64,000 nt of DNA from Acidovorax sp. 210-6. Lineage in GTDB: Bacteria; Pseudomonadota; Gammaproteobacteria; Burkholderiales; Burkholderiaceae_C. Within the stretch, counting starts at the first letter, position 1. Each line of letters starts with the position of its first letter. A program made the position numbers and the translations under genes. The stretch lies in the NCBI RefSeq assembly GCF_010020825.1, contig NZ_JAACJE010000003.1:1-64000 (forward strand), in the 5' to 3' direction. Below, piece after piece: positions 25,113 through 32,557 of this stretch. The notes beneath the pieces are model-generated. The model saw only the letters and a program-made list of their open reading frames with translations. It was not told the DNA's origin and ran no database searches.

Positions 25113-27057
25113 GCCCGTACTGATGACGGCATTACTGCTAGGTGCTGCCTTGGCCTGGCTGTACCTGGCGGGCGCCGTCGTATTAGTGGGCATCGGGCGC
25201 GACTACAACACAGCCACACCCATCACTTACATCCAATACGCTGCCCACTTCGGCGATCAAAAAAGGGTCGGCTTGTGGTTATGGATTGGAGCAGCAATCA
25301 GCACCGTTGCACTCCTGGCCCCGATTGTCCTGTTCATGCGTCCCAGCAAACGCAGTCTGCACGGTGACGCCCGCTTTGCATCAGCCAACGAAATCAAGAA
25401 GGCCGGGCTGGTGGACGGCAAAGGAATCATCGTGGGCAAGAAGGGGGCAGACTACCTCATGTTCGACGGGCCGCAGCACGTCCTTGTATCGGCCCCGACA
25501 CGCTCCGGGAAGGGCGTTTCTGTGGTCATTCCAAATCTATTGACCTGGCCACAAAGCGTTGTCGGTCTCGACATAAAGCGCGAGAACTGGGATTTGACCA
25601 GCGGCTACCGCAGCAAATACGGTCAGCGCTGCTACCTGTTCAACCCTGGTGCTGCGGATGGCCGCACGCATCGTTATAACCCTTTGGGCTACATCAGCGA
25701 AGAACCCGGCAAACGGATTGACGACATTCAGAAGATCGCCAACATGATCTTCCCTGATCTGCAAGGCACCGACCCGATTTGGACAGCAACCCCACGCAGT
25801 CTGTTTCTTGGTGTCGTTTTATACCTCCTTGAATCGTCAGGAAAGCCCGTCACGCTCGGCCAAGTACTGCGCGAAACATTAACCGATGGCGATGGCAAGG
25901 ATCACTTTGACAAGGCGATCAAGGATAGGCGCGACGCAAATTCACCCCTCACGGGCGCCTGCGTGCGCGGCCTTCAAAGTTACACCACCATTGCGAGCGA
26001 CAACACGCGCAGCGGGATCATGACCAGTTTCCGGTCCCGTCTCGAGCTGTGGATGAACCCGGCCATCGACGCGGCGACCAGCGCGAACGATTTTGATCTG
26101 CGAGATCTGCGCAAGAAAAAGATGTCGGTTTTCATTGGCATCACCCCCGACAACTTGGAGCGCATGCAGCCGCTTATCAATCTGTTTTTTCAGCAGCTCA
26201 TCGACCTCAATACGCGCGAATTGCCACAGCAAAACCCCGAACTGAAGCATACATGCCTGCTTCTCATGGACGAATTTACCGCCATGGGCAAGGTAAACAT
26301 CTTGAGTAAGGGTATCAGCTTCATTGCTGGCTACGGTCTCCGAATGATGCCCATCATTCAAAGTCCAGCCCAATTGGTGGATGTGTACGGCAAGGATGCT
26401 GCTCAGACTTTCCAAACCAATCACGCACTGAATATCGTTTTCCCGCCAAAGGCCTCCGAAATCTCGACCGCGAGAGACATTTCCGAATGGCTTGGATATA
26501 CAACCGTCAAAAGCGCCTCAAAATCCAAAAACACCGAGATATTCAAACGGAAAAATCACTCAGAAAGCGTCAGTGACCAACGTCGCGCATTGCTTTTGCC
26601 GCAGGAAATCACCTCCCTTGGTCAAGACGCAGAGTTGGTTGTTTTGGAAAACACATTGCCTATTCAAGCAAAGAAGATCAGATATTTCGCGGACGCGAAA
26701 TTCATGGATAGGCTCAAGGATGTCTCTCCATACTTGGCAGCTCTGGGGAAAAGATTACCAAACCAAGCCGAACTCAGCGAGGCCATGCGACGCGGAGAGC
26801 TTGCCGCCCCTGTACCAATTCTGAACGTCGAGTTCTATCAGGAATCCATATCCGCTGCAGAAGGTGGCATCGAAAGAATAGAAAGACCCAAGCCCGCAAC
26901 CAGGCCATTCACAGCAGAGGACTACCCACAAATTGCAGAAATAAATTTCGCACTGAATTTCGACAACATCAAGGCACCCCCAAAAGGGGAGCGAACTGTC
27001 GAAAAGTTACACGAATTTGCAGATGCAGCGTGCAAAGAAGTGGGATTTCATTTCTAA
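25078..27057 (+). CDS. virD4: VirD4/TraG coupling protein
   Basis: 659 residues from the ATG at 25078 inside the virB11 end. Two N-terminal membrane segments (VLMTALLLGAALAWLYLAGAVVLVGIG; WLWIGAAISTVALLAPIVLFM) are followed by Walker A APTRSGKGVSVVIP and Walker B CLLLMDEFTAMGK. It recruits the relaxosome and protein substrates to the secretion channel, so proteins with a transfer tail should dock here. A KorB-type palindrome lies inside the gene at 26685. Confidence 0.94.
   Translation: MTLNLNDHKWPKPVLMTALLLGAALAWLYLAGAVVLVGIGRDYNTATPITYIQYAAHFGDQKRVGLWLWIGAAISTVALLAPIVLFMRPSKRSLHGDARFASANEIKKAGLVDGKGIIVGKKGADYLMFDGPQHVLVSAPTRSGKGVSVVIPNLLTWPQSVVGLDIKRENWDLTSGYRSKYGQRCYLFNPGAADGRTHRYNPLGYISEEPGKRIDDIQKIANMIFPDLQGTDPIWTATPRSLFLGVVLYLLESSGKPVTLGQVLRETLTDGDGKDHFDKAIKDRRDANSPLTGACVRGLQSYTTIASDNTRSGIMTSFRSRLELWMNPAIDAATSANDFDLRDLRKKKMSVFIGITPDNLERMQPLINLFFQQLIDLNTRELPQQNPELKHTCLLLMDEFTAMGKVNILSKGISFIAGYGLRMMPIIQSPAQLVDVYGKDAAQTFQTNHALNIVFPPKASEISTARDISEWLGYTTVKSASKSKNTEIFKRKNHSESVSDQRRALLLPQEITSLGQDAELVVLENTLPIQAKKIRYFADAKFMDRLKDVSPYLAALGKRLPNQAELSEAMRRGELAAPVPILNVEFYQESISAAEGGIERIERPKPATRPFTAEDYPQIAEINFALNFDNIKAPPKGERTVEKLHEFADAACKEVGFHF
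26685..26700. promoter_or_regulatory. KorB-type palindrome inside virD4
   Basis: TTTCGCG-GA-CGCGAAA, exact; in frame it encodes Phe-Ala-Asp-Ala-Lys, as in topB. Confidence 0.5.
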
Positions 27058-27090
27058 AATTCACAATCGAATCTTTGAAGGATGTTTTCT

Positions 27091-28317
27091 ATGGATAGCT
27101 CAATATTGAATAACGAGGCAAGTCAATATCGTTCAACCCCTTTGGTCGGCGCCATGGAAATAGATGGCAAGCCCGCCACTGCCGTCCGGTTTGAGCGAGT
27201 CGAAAGGGAAGGGCGCGCAGCGTCGTACAACGTGACGTTCACACTTGACAGCAAAACCGTGTCCAAACTGAAAGGCCTGACCGCCGACACGCTACAGGAC
27301 GCGGTAGGCGACAAAAACGCCAAGGCCATTCTCGAAGGCGAAGCCAAGGGCACCCTCAAAGGGTCGGCCCTGGCCTTTGAGTGCGGCCTGTCGCCCGAAG
27401 AAAACGCCCGTCGAATCATCGAAAAAGAGGACCGCAAGATCGCAGACATGGCCACCATTGATCCTCGCATCATGGAAACCCTGGCGACCAAGCGCGCCGC
27501 CGAATCCGATGCAATACGGCAGCAGCTCGCAGAACAGCGTGAAGAGGCCATCAATGCCGTGTCCAAGGGCAAACGGGAAAGAGAGCAGGGCACACGCGTG
27601 GACGGCGGGGACAACGAAGTTCAGTCCGATGAGATTTTCAGCACCGCCGAGGAAGATCGCCTACCCCTCATCCCGCCCGATGTGGCCGCCAAATACATCA
27701 AGGTCGGCGATAAGTACCACTTTCAGCGCAACCCCGAAGCCGTGGCTTTTCAAGATCGAGGGAACAAGCTCGAAACCCAAACAAACAGCCCCGCAGTAGC
27801 CGAATCTATGGTGAAGATCGCTCAAGCACGAGGCTGGGACGAAATTCGCGTCACTGGAACTGAGTCGTTCAAGCGCGAAGTGTGGTTCAAAGCGGCCTCA
27901 CAAGGCATGCACGTTCGCGGCTACACCCCAAACGATGCAGACTTGGCCAAGTTGGAAGCCATCAAGAAGGATGATTTTCGCGCACGCGAAAAATTGAACT
28001 CAGTTGAAGGCGAACGCACGCGCGACCAAAAAATGGCTGAAACCTTCAAGAGCGCGACACCCGAAAGAGCAATAAAGGAATTCCCAGAACTTGCGGCAGT
28101 CTATGCAGGCGTCGAAGCAGCACGCCGCAAAGCGGGGAAAGAGCGTTTAAGTGAAGAAGAAACCCGTGTCGTGATGAACCGCATCAGCCATAACGCAGCC
28201 AAGTCTATAGAACGCGGTCACATCCCGCAAATCAACGTCAGGGAACAAGAGCAAGCGCGAACCAAAGAGAAAGAACCGGGCAAAAGCTCAAATCGCGAAA
28301 ACGAGCTCGAAAGATAA
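27091..28317 (+). CDS. LPD7-type polyvalent protein with shared C-terminal tail
   Basis: 408 residues from the ATG at 27091, which has GAAGGA upstream; the ATG at 27082 is possible. The front part (to about residue 190) is charged and helical. The middle holds a large-polyvalent-protein-associated domain 7 (YIKVGDKYHFQRNPEAVAFQDRGNKL to EVWFKAASQGMHVRGYTP). The end repeats the tail of the zeta toxin at 4872: ATPERAIKEFPELAAVYAGV, then SHNAAKSIERGHIPQI and a Lys/Arg/Glu-rich end. LPD7 is known from conjugative-element polyvalent proteins. The gene is directly downstream of virD4, so a protein delivered with the DNA is plausible (inference). Confidence 0.8.
   Translation: MDSSILNNEASQYRSTPLVGAMEIDGKPATAVRFERVEREGRAASYNVTFTLDSKTVSKLKGLTADTLQDAVGDKNAKAILEGEAKGTLKGSALAFECGLSPEENARRIIEKEDRKIADMATIDPRIMETLATKRAAESDAIRQQLAEQREEAINAVSKGKREREQGTRVDGGDNEVQSDEIFSTAEEDRLPLIPPDVAAKYIKVGDKYHFQRNPEAVAFQDRGNKLETQTNSPAVAESMVKIAQARGWDEIRVTGTESFKREVWFKAASQGMHVRGYTPNDADLAKLEAIKKDDFRAREKLNSVEGERTRDQKMAETFKSATPERAIKEFPELAAVYAGVEAARRKAGKERLSEEETRVVMNRISHNAAKSIERGHIPQINVREQEQARTKEKEPGKSSNRENELER
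27975..27992. promoter_or_regulatory. KorB-type palindrome inside the LPD7 gene
   Basis: TTTTCGCG-CA-CGCGAAAA, perfect. Here the site is read in another frame (Phe-Arg-Ala-Arg-Glu), so its conservation is not explained by the encoded peptide. Confidence 0.5.
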
Positions 28318-28334
28318 ACAAAATGGAAACGCCA

Positions 28335-28712
28335 ATGAAAAACACGCTGCTAGCCGCCACAATCGTAAGCCTGGTTCTCAGCGGATGTGCCAACGACAAA
28401 TTTTCTGCGGGCACGGTGACCAGCGCCGACTACATCGCTTCGGGACAAGTCGGTCCAACGAAAGCATGGGTCTATGCCCAACGAACACTGTTCGAAGGCC
28501 GCGAAGGTTCCAATTACAAATTCAGCCGGCTGAGCGGTGAAGGCATCGCAACAACGAAAGTCGGTAACATCTACAGGATGCACAGTCTTGAACGTGACTT
28601 CATCGCGACGGACGGACTGCATACAATGCGCTACGTCCTGTCGCCAGCGACGTGGACATTCTCAGAAACCGGCGCCACATACGACAGCGGATTTTCAGAA
28701 AACTCACGATGA
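28335..28712 (+). CDS. Hypothetical lipoprotein
   Basis: 125 residues from the ATG at 28335 (MKNTLLAATIVSLVLSGCAND), preceded by GGAAACGCC; an ATG 12 bp upstream is in frame. A clear lipobox (VLSGC) marks an exported lipoprotein. The mature part holds no motif I recognise (VGPTKAWVYAQRTLFEGREGSNYKF). It is in the virB operon and overlaps the H-NS-like gene by 4 bp. Confidence 0.75.
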   Translation: MKNTLLAATIVSLVLSGCANDKFSAGTVTSADYIASGQVGPTKAWVYAQRTLFEGREGSNYKFSRLSGEGIATTKVGNIYRMHSLERDFIATDGLHTMRYVLSPATWTFSETGATYDSGFSENSR

Positions 28713-29008
28713 CAACCTATCAAGATCTCCTAATGCAACGAGCGGAACTCGATAAAAAAATCGAGGATGCACGCGCACAAGAACTCAGTGCAGCCATTCA
28801 ACAGATCCGTGAAACCATGGATCGTTATGGCATCACGATGCAAGAGATCATGCCAACGGATAGGCAATTACGAGTCCGCCGCGTCCGCCCGCGCGTAGAA
28901 CCCAAATACCGAGATCCCGCAACTGGCGCAACCTGGTCAGGCCGGGGTAAGCCGCCCGCGTGGATTGCGGGCAAGGATCGAACGGCTTTCATCATCGCGA
29001 AAAACTAG
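28709..29008 (+). CDS. hns: H-NS-like nucleoid protein
   Basis: 99 residues: an N-terminal coiled-coil dimer region (MTTYQDLLMQRAELDKKIED) and the C-terminal H-NS DNA-binding motif of the beta/gamma type (KYRDPATGATWSGRGKPPAWIAGKDR). Plasmid H-NS proteins silence AT-rich foreign DNA and can hide a new plasmid from host regulation. It is the last gene of the virB operon. Confidence 0.9.
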   Translation: MTTYQDLLMQRAELDKKIEDARAQELSAAIQQIRETMDRYGITMQEIMPTDRQLRVRRVRPRVEPKYRDPATGATWSGRGKPPAWIAGKDRTAFIIAKN

Positions 29009-29151
29009 GCGTACCAGCTATCGCGTTTAACATAAGATAGATTGCATCTATTGCAAAAGATGGCCAGCAATATGCACGTCATCGGCAACGTCAACTTCGT
29101 CAAGGTTGACCGGCAAGGTAAAGGCAAACGACTCGGGCATGCTTTCCTCGA

Positions 29152-29583
29152 TTAATTTGCGGAACCGAACCACCCCGGCGGGTAAGCTGGAGCAGACGCC
29201 CAGATTTCCAGAACTGGGCCCTCAAATGGACTATCAGACCATGCGTACACGCCGCTTGGTTCGCAGTACAGGACAGGTTGTCCACCAATAAGACCGATGA
29301 CTGTCATCGCACCACGCCGAGGCAGAACGTCGATGAGAGTTGCGCCTGCTTCGCAGCACGCCTCACGTACGAGGTCCTCAGGCGAGTCCAGTGTCCTCAG
29401 CTTGGTCCAATCAGGCATTGCCGCTTCGTCCTGAGTGCAGCGCTTTGCTGCCTCTCTTAGTCTTTTCCACTCGACGGATGGAAGACCTCGCATGTGCTCA
29501 AGCACCAACTCCTCGAATTGCGGGACGTATCTCGCAAGGTAGTAGTGCGGTGGCGCTGCGAGCTTGGCGACGGGAGCGTGCAT
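29152..29583 (-). CDS. Hypothetical protein
   Basis: 143 residues, convergent with the virB operon. Notable pieces are LVREACCEAGATLIDVLPRRGAMTVIGLIGGQPVLYC and a Pro/Trp-rich end (WASAPAYPPGWFG). No signal peptide or known domain is visible. It heads, or is part of, a run of small minus-strand genes from 31.6 kb down to here. Confidence 0.6.
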   Translation of the reverse strand: MHAPVAKLAAPPHYYLARYVPQFEELVLEHMRGLPSVEWKRLREAAKRCTQDEAAMPDWTKLRTLDSPEDLVREACCEAGATLIDVLPRRGAMTVIGLIGGQPVLYCEPSGVYAWSDSPFEGPVLEIWASAPAYPPGWFGSAN

Positions 29584-29597
29584 CCTTCTCTTTCCTT

Positions 29598-29960
29598 TTA
29601 GTTAACGGCGATCTGGAAGCGGCGGGCTTCTTGCGCCTGCTCTGATTTGCCGATGGCCACCTGTGCCTTATCGCTCCAGGCCTCCAGTGGCTTGCCATCC
29701 AGGGTGCAATTTTTCATGCGACGCACACGGCCATTTACGATGGCCTTCATCCGTGTGCGCTCCCAGTTCAATCGACTACCACGCCAGTACCATCGATCCG
29801 AGTCCGTAGGGATGCACTGCACTTCCGTCACGGGCGTGCCGTTGATCCAGATGAGGTAGTGCTGTTCACCCAAACGCTCTGCGGTCGCAACAGGCCCTCC
29901 GTTTGGCAGTTGGATGCTGCGCAGCGTGGGGTTCTGTAGAAACTTCGGCGTGCTCGACAT
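29598..29960 (-). CDS. Hypothetical protein
   Basis: 120 residues from the ATG at 29960 (MSSTPKFLQNPTLRSIQLPN). It contains a Trp/Arg-rich core (SDRWYWRGSRLNWERTRMKAIVNGRVRRMKNCTLDG), which suggests nucleic-acid contact, but this is only a composition argument. It stops 14 bp before the next gene on the same strand. Confidence 0.6.
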   Translation of the reverse strand: MSSTPKFLQNPTLRSIQLPNGGPVATAERLGEQHYLIWINGTPVTEVQCIPTDSDRWYWRGSRLNWERTRMKAIVNGRVRRMKNCTLDGKPLEAWSDKAQVAIGKSEQAQEARRFQIAVN

Positions 29961-29979
29961 GGCTTCGCTTTCCTTCGAT

Positions 29980-30294
29980 TTACTGCGCAAGCGGCTTGCC
30001 TGTCATCGAATCAAAACGCGCCACAGGAACCACTTCCTCCAGCGCATAGACCACCACCACATCCGCGACTTCTGCCACCCGCGTGTAGTACCGGAACTGA
30101 CCATCCTGCCAATCCCAATCATGAACGCGATCTTCAAAGAACACGGTCCTGTTGTGGATGAGGTACTGGTCGCGCTTGAACTCTTCCTCGTTAATCAACG
30201 TGCCGACTCGAACGGGTTTCCGAGTCAGTGGGATTTTGATGATCCCGCTAGCCATCACATCGCGAAGGATTTCGAAATCTAGGGCCTTGAGCAT
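29980..30294 (-). CDS. Hypothetical protein
   Basis: 104 residues from the ATG at 30294 (MLKALDFEILRDVMASGIIK). It is beta-rich with aromatic clusters (VFFEDRVHDWDWQDGQFRYYTRVAE) and no signal peptide. Lies between two other small unknown genes with short gaps. No family recognised. Confidence 0.6.
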   Translation of the reverse strand: MLKALDFEILRDVMASGIIKIPLTRKPVRVGTLINEEEFKRDQYLIHNRTVFFEDRVHDWDWQDGQFRYYTRVAEVADVVVVYALEEVVPVARFDSMTGKPLAQ

Positions 30295-30305
30295 GTTTGG
30301 TTTCC

Positions 30306-30509
30306 TCAATGCCATGCACTGCGGACGGGCAGAACAGGGCCAATTTTTTGACACACAAACGCCCGCATTGATGGCTCTGCGCCGGGGTCATTTCGGCTTG
30401 CCGAACCATAGTGCCGTCGCAGCACATTGCCTTCTTGCGCGTGGCCACACATGTTGGCTCGTGCAACCCAGTAGGCCAGATCAGGGCCTGTTAGCTCTGC
30501 AGTTTCCAT
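30306..30509 (-). CDS. DUF2591-like small protein
   Basis: 67 residues from the ATG at 30509. The start METAELTGPDLAYWVARANM resembles the opening of DUF2591 (NinX-like) phage proteins, but the rest is short and has several cysteines. It may be a shortened relative. Low certainty on function. Confidence 0.5.
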   Translation of the reverse strand: METAELTGPDLAYWVARANMCGHAQEGNVLRRHYGSASRNDPGAEPSMRAFVCQKIGPVLPVRSAWH

Positions 30510-30523
30510 GGCGCAGGTTTCCT

Positions 30524-30706
30524 TCATCGCCCAGACAACAAGGCCTCAATGACCGCCCATAGATCCGGCAAGACGCGCAGGAGTGCCCCGACGACAAACA
30601 GTCCCGCCAATATTTCGCCGCCTCTCCAGACCCATGCAGGCCACTTGAAACTCGCCCTGCCCTTCGGCGATGCGAAATTGGCCTTCTCATACGACTTCTT
30701 GCTCAT
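30524..30706 (-). CDS. Small membrane protein
   Basis: 60 residues from the ATG at 30706, preceded by CAAGGAAACC. A basic start (MSKKSYEKANFASPKGRASF) is followed by one membrane span (GGEILAGLFVVGALLRVLPDLWAVIEALL). Function unknown. Confidence 0.6.
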   Translation of the reverse strand: MSKKSYEKANFASPKGRASFKWPAWVWRGGEILAGLFVVGALLRVLPDLWAVIEALLSGR

Positions 30707-30748
30707 TGGTTTCCTTGGTCTTGATGGCTTAATTATAGTAGCCATTGG

Positions 30749-30961
30749 CTACTCGTCAAGGGCCTTGTCCAGTCTTTTCTGCAGCCCATTCACGCGGATG
30801 AATTCCAGCAGCACAGCATTGCGCGCGATGTAGCGCGGCACAGCCCTGGCGCCCGTGGCGTAGCGCTTGTAGCCCACGTAGTCGCATGCAATACGATCCG
30901 CCATCTGCTCCTGCGTGTAGCCAAGGCTTTCGCGGATGGCCTCCAGTTCCTGTCCCGTCAT
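30749..30961 (-). CDS. Small XRE-type helix-turn-helix protein
   Basis: 70 residues: MTGQELEAIRESLGYTQEQMADRIACDYVGYKRYATGARAVPRYIAR is a Cro-like helix-turn-helix of the kind that reads operators in plasmid maintenance genes. Its ATG overlaps the stop of the integrase-like gene (TGATG), so the two are translated together. It may regulate that pair. Confidence 0.75.
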   Translation of the reverse strand: MTGQELEAIRESLGYTQEQMADRIACDYVGYKRYATGARAVPRYIARNAVLLEFIRVNGLQKRLDKALDE

Positions 30962-31620
30962 CACACAGCCCTCGCCACAATGTCGGCCAGGCGCACTGGA
31001 TCGCCCTCTACAAGCCGCTTGGTGGTGCTCACGCTCTTGTGCCCCAGGATCGCTGCGATGTGCACCAGATCGCGCCCCTGCCGGTGCTGCTTGACAGCGA
31101 AAGTGCGGCGGGCCGACTGAGCACTTCCGCCCTCGATCCCGGCATTCGAATGAAGGCGCGAGATGTAGGCGCCAAGCGAGTTGCAGGAGTAGCTCAGCAC
31201 CCCGGAGGGTAGTGCTCGTTTCGTCAGCGAGTAGGCTCCGCCGTCCTCGGTGAGGAACAAGGCGCTTTCGGGGTCGAGCCCCCGGTAGGCGCCCTTCTTC
31301 ACCGTGATGCCCTGCTTGCGCTCCACACGCCATGCCAGGTAGGCATCCAGCGCCGCGACAATGCGCTTGTTCGACCAGAAAAGCGGGCGCTCTTCGCTGT
31401 TGTGCGCCACATCGACTCGCACCTTACTTGCGATGCGCACGCTGCCTTTGGCATCGAGGTAGTCGCCCACCGTGATGGTGGCCAGCTCGGTGACCGACAA
31501 GGCCGTGCCGTAAAGAACCAGAAGCAGTGCGGTGTCGCGCAGCGGAACGCGGCTGTATGCCGCTGTCGCTTTCAGCAGATGCTCGATCTGCCGATCCTCG
31601 ATAACTGGGGGCTTTGCCAC
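30961..31620 (-). CDS. Tyrosine recombinase-like protein with changed catalytic residues
   Basis: 219 residues, only the catalytic-domain part of a tyrosine recombinase. The fold is recognisable from LRDTALLLVLYGTALSVTELATITVGD, SARRTFAVKQHRQGRDLVHIAAILGHKSVSTTKRLVEGD. However, the first Arg (usually TGLRxSEL) reads Ser (TALSVTEL), the HxxR box reads SARR, and the expected Tyr after the LGH box reads Leu-Val. The protein is therefore probably not an active recombinase and may be a DNA-binding relic. The upstream gap carries a near KorB-type site at 31725. Confidence 0.7.
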   Translation of the reverse strand: MAKPPVIEDRQIEHLLKATAAYSRVPLRDTALLLVLYGTALSVTELATITVGDYLDAKGSVRIASKVRVDVAHNSEERPLFWSNKRIVAALDAYLAWRVERKQGITVKKGAYRGLDPESALFLTEDGGAYSLTKRALPSGVLSYSCNSLGAYISRLHSNAGIEGGSAQSARRTFAVKQHRQGRDLVHIAAILGHKSVSTTKRLVEGDPVRLADIVARAV

Positions 31621-31724
31621 TCTTGCAATTGTTTGAAATGAACGAATTACATAGAGTGTAGCTGTGTCACGCTCACCTGGCTACCGGCCGCGCAAGCGCT
31701 GGCGCCACATCAAGGAAAGTTGGA

Positions 31725-31740
31725 TTTCGCGCCCGAGAAA
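31725..31740. promoter_or_regulatory. KorB-type palindrome (one mismatch)
   Basis: TTTCGCG-CC-CGAGAAA, one base from consensus, between the integrase-like gene and the next upstream gene. Confidence 0.45.
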
Positions 31741-31745
31741 AAACA

Positions 31746-32024
31746 CTATTCGATTTTGAACTTGGCGTGCAGCTCAACAAGACGTGAAGCCAGCACATCC
31801 GCATCCTTTCGCATCTCTTCCACCGAAACACTTCCAGCGCAAATGTTCTCGTACCAGACATGAAATCCCGCTAGTTCAGGGAGCGGGTTTTCAGCAGCCA
31901 AATGGATCGCCTCAACAATGTTGTCTGAGTCGTAGTCGCCAAGGTGGTTTTGCCCCTCCATGACATGGGCGCGATACTCCCCCGGCTGGAATTTAAGAAT
32001 ATGCAAGGTCAGCAACATGAGCAC
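31746..32024 (-). CDS. Hypothetical protein
   Basis: 92 residues, acidic (MLMLLTLHILKFQPGEYRAH start; SVSVEEMRKDADVLASRLVELHAKF end). It has the size and mixed fold of small cytoplasmic plasmid proteins; no motif recognised. It is followed by a near KorB-type palindrome 5 bp downstream. Confidence 0.6.
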   Translation of the reverse strand: MLMLLTLHILKFQPGEYRAHVMEGQNHLGDYDSDNIVEAIHLAAENPLPELAGFHVWYENICAGSVSVEEMRKDADVLASRLVELHAKFKIE

Positions 32025-32050
32025 ATGAGTGATGATTTAAAGGTGCATAT

Positions 32051-32557
32051 TCAGTTAATTGTCACGGACTTTGGCCTACGGAATTCCCAAGGCGCTACAG
32101 GGTTGGCATCAACCCACAGCCCGCGCCTGTACTTGTGGGCCTCATTTTCTAGAGCGAAAAGCGCCTGGTCCTTTGCGTACTGCCGATACACCCAGGCCAT
32201 TCCCTGCTCGACCATGGCCGCGTTGATGTTCTTGCCTGAAACAAACACCGTCCCCAGGACACGCCCGTAACGGTCGCGTCCAGCATCGGCCACCTTCACG
32301 CTCTGCTGGAATACCATGGATGCGAGCGCCTGGCGCGCACGTGTGCCGAAGGCCTGGCGCTTCTCTGGCGCGTCGATCTGCGCGAGGCGCACGCGCACAG
32401 GCTGGCGGTCGATCAGCACGTCGATGGTGTCACCATCAAGGACGGCCACCACCGGCCCAGCCAGCTCGGCGCGAGCGATGCCCGCAGCGACAAGCAGGGC
32501 CAGCGCGAAGAAAACGCGGGCAGCTTTACCGGCTGCGGCCATTGTCTTTACCGGCAT
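32051..32557 (-). CDS. nuc: Secreted thermonuclease-family nuclease
   Basis: 168 residues from the ATG at 32557. A signal peptide (AARVFFALALLVAAGIARA) precedes an SNase fold: VVAVLDGDTIDVLIDRQPVRVRLAQIDAPEKRQAFG with the acidic metal residues, RDRYGRVLGTVFV with the catalytic Arg, and MVEQGMAWVYRQYAKD. Related nucleases are carried by pKM101 (Nuc) and RP4 (ParB). A periplasmic role is likely. The start overlaps the relaxase stop region. Confidence 0.85.
   Translation of the reverse strand: MPVKTMAAAGKAARVFFALALLVAAGIARAELAGPVVAVLDGDTIDVLIDRQPVRVRLAQIDAPEKRQAFGTRARQALASMVFQQSVKVADAGRDRYGRVLGTVFVSGKNINAAMVEQGMAWVYRQYAKDQALFALENEAHKYRRGLWVDANPVAPWEFRRPKSVTIN

Noticed and set aside
29060-29155. 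31-codon plus-strand frame after the H-NS-like gene
   Set aside because: Too short, no clear ribosome binding site and overlaps the end of the convergent gene; cannot be supported.
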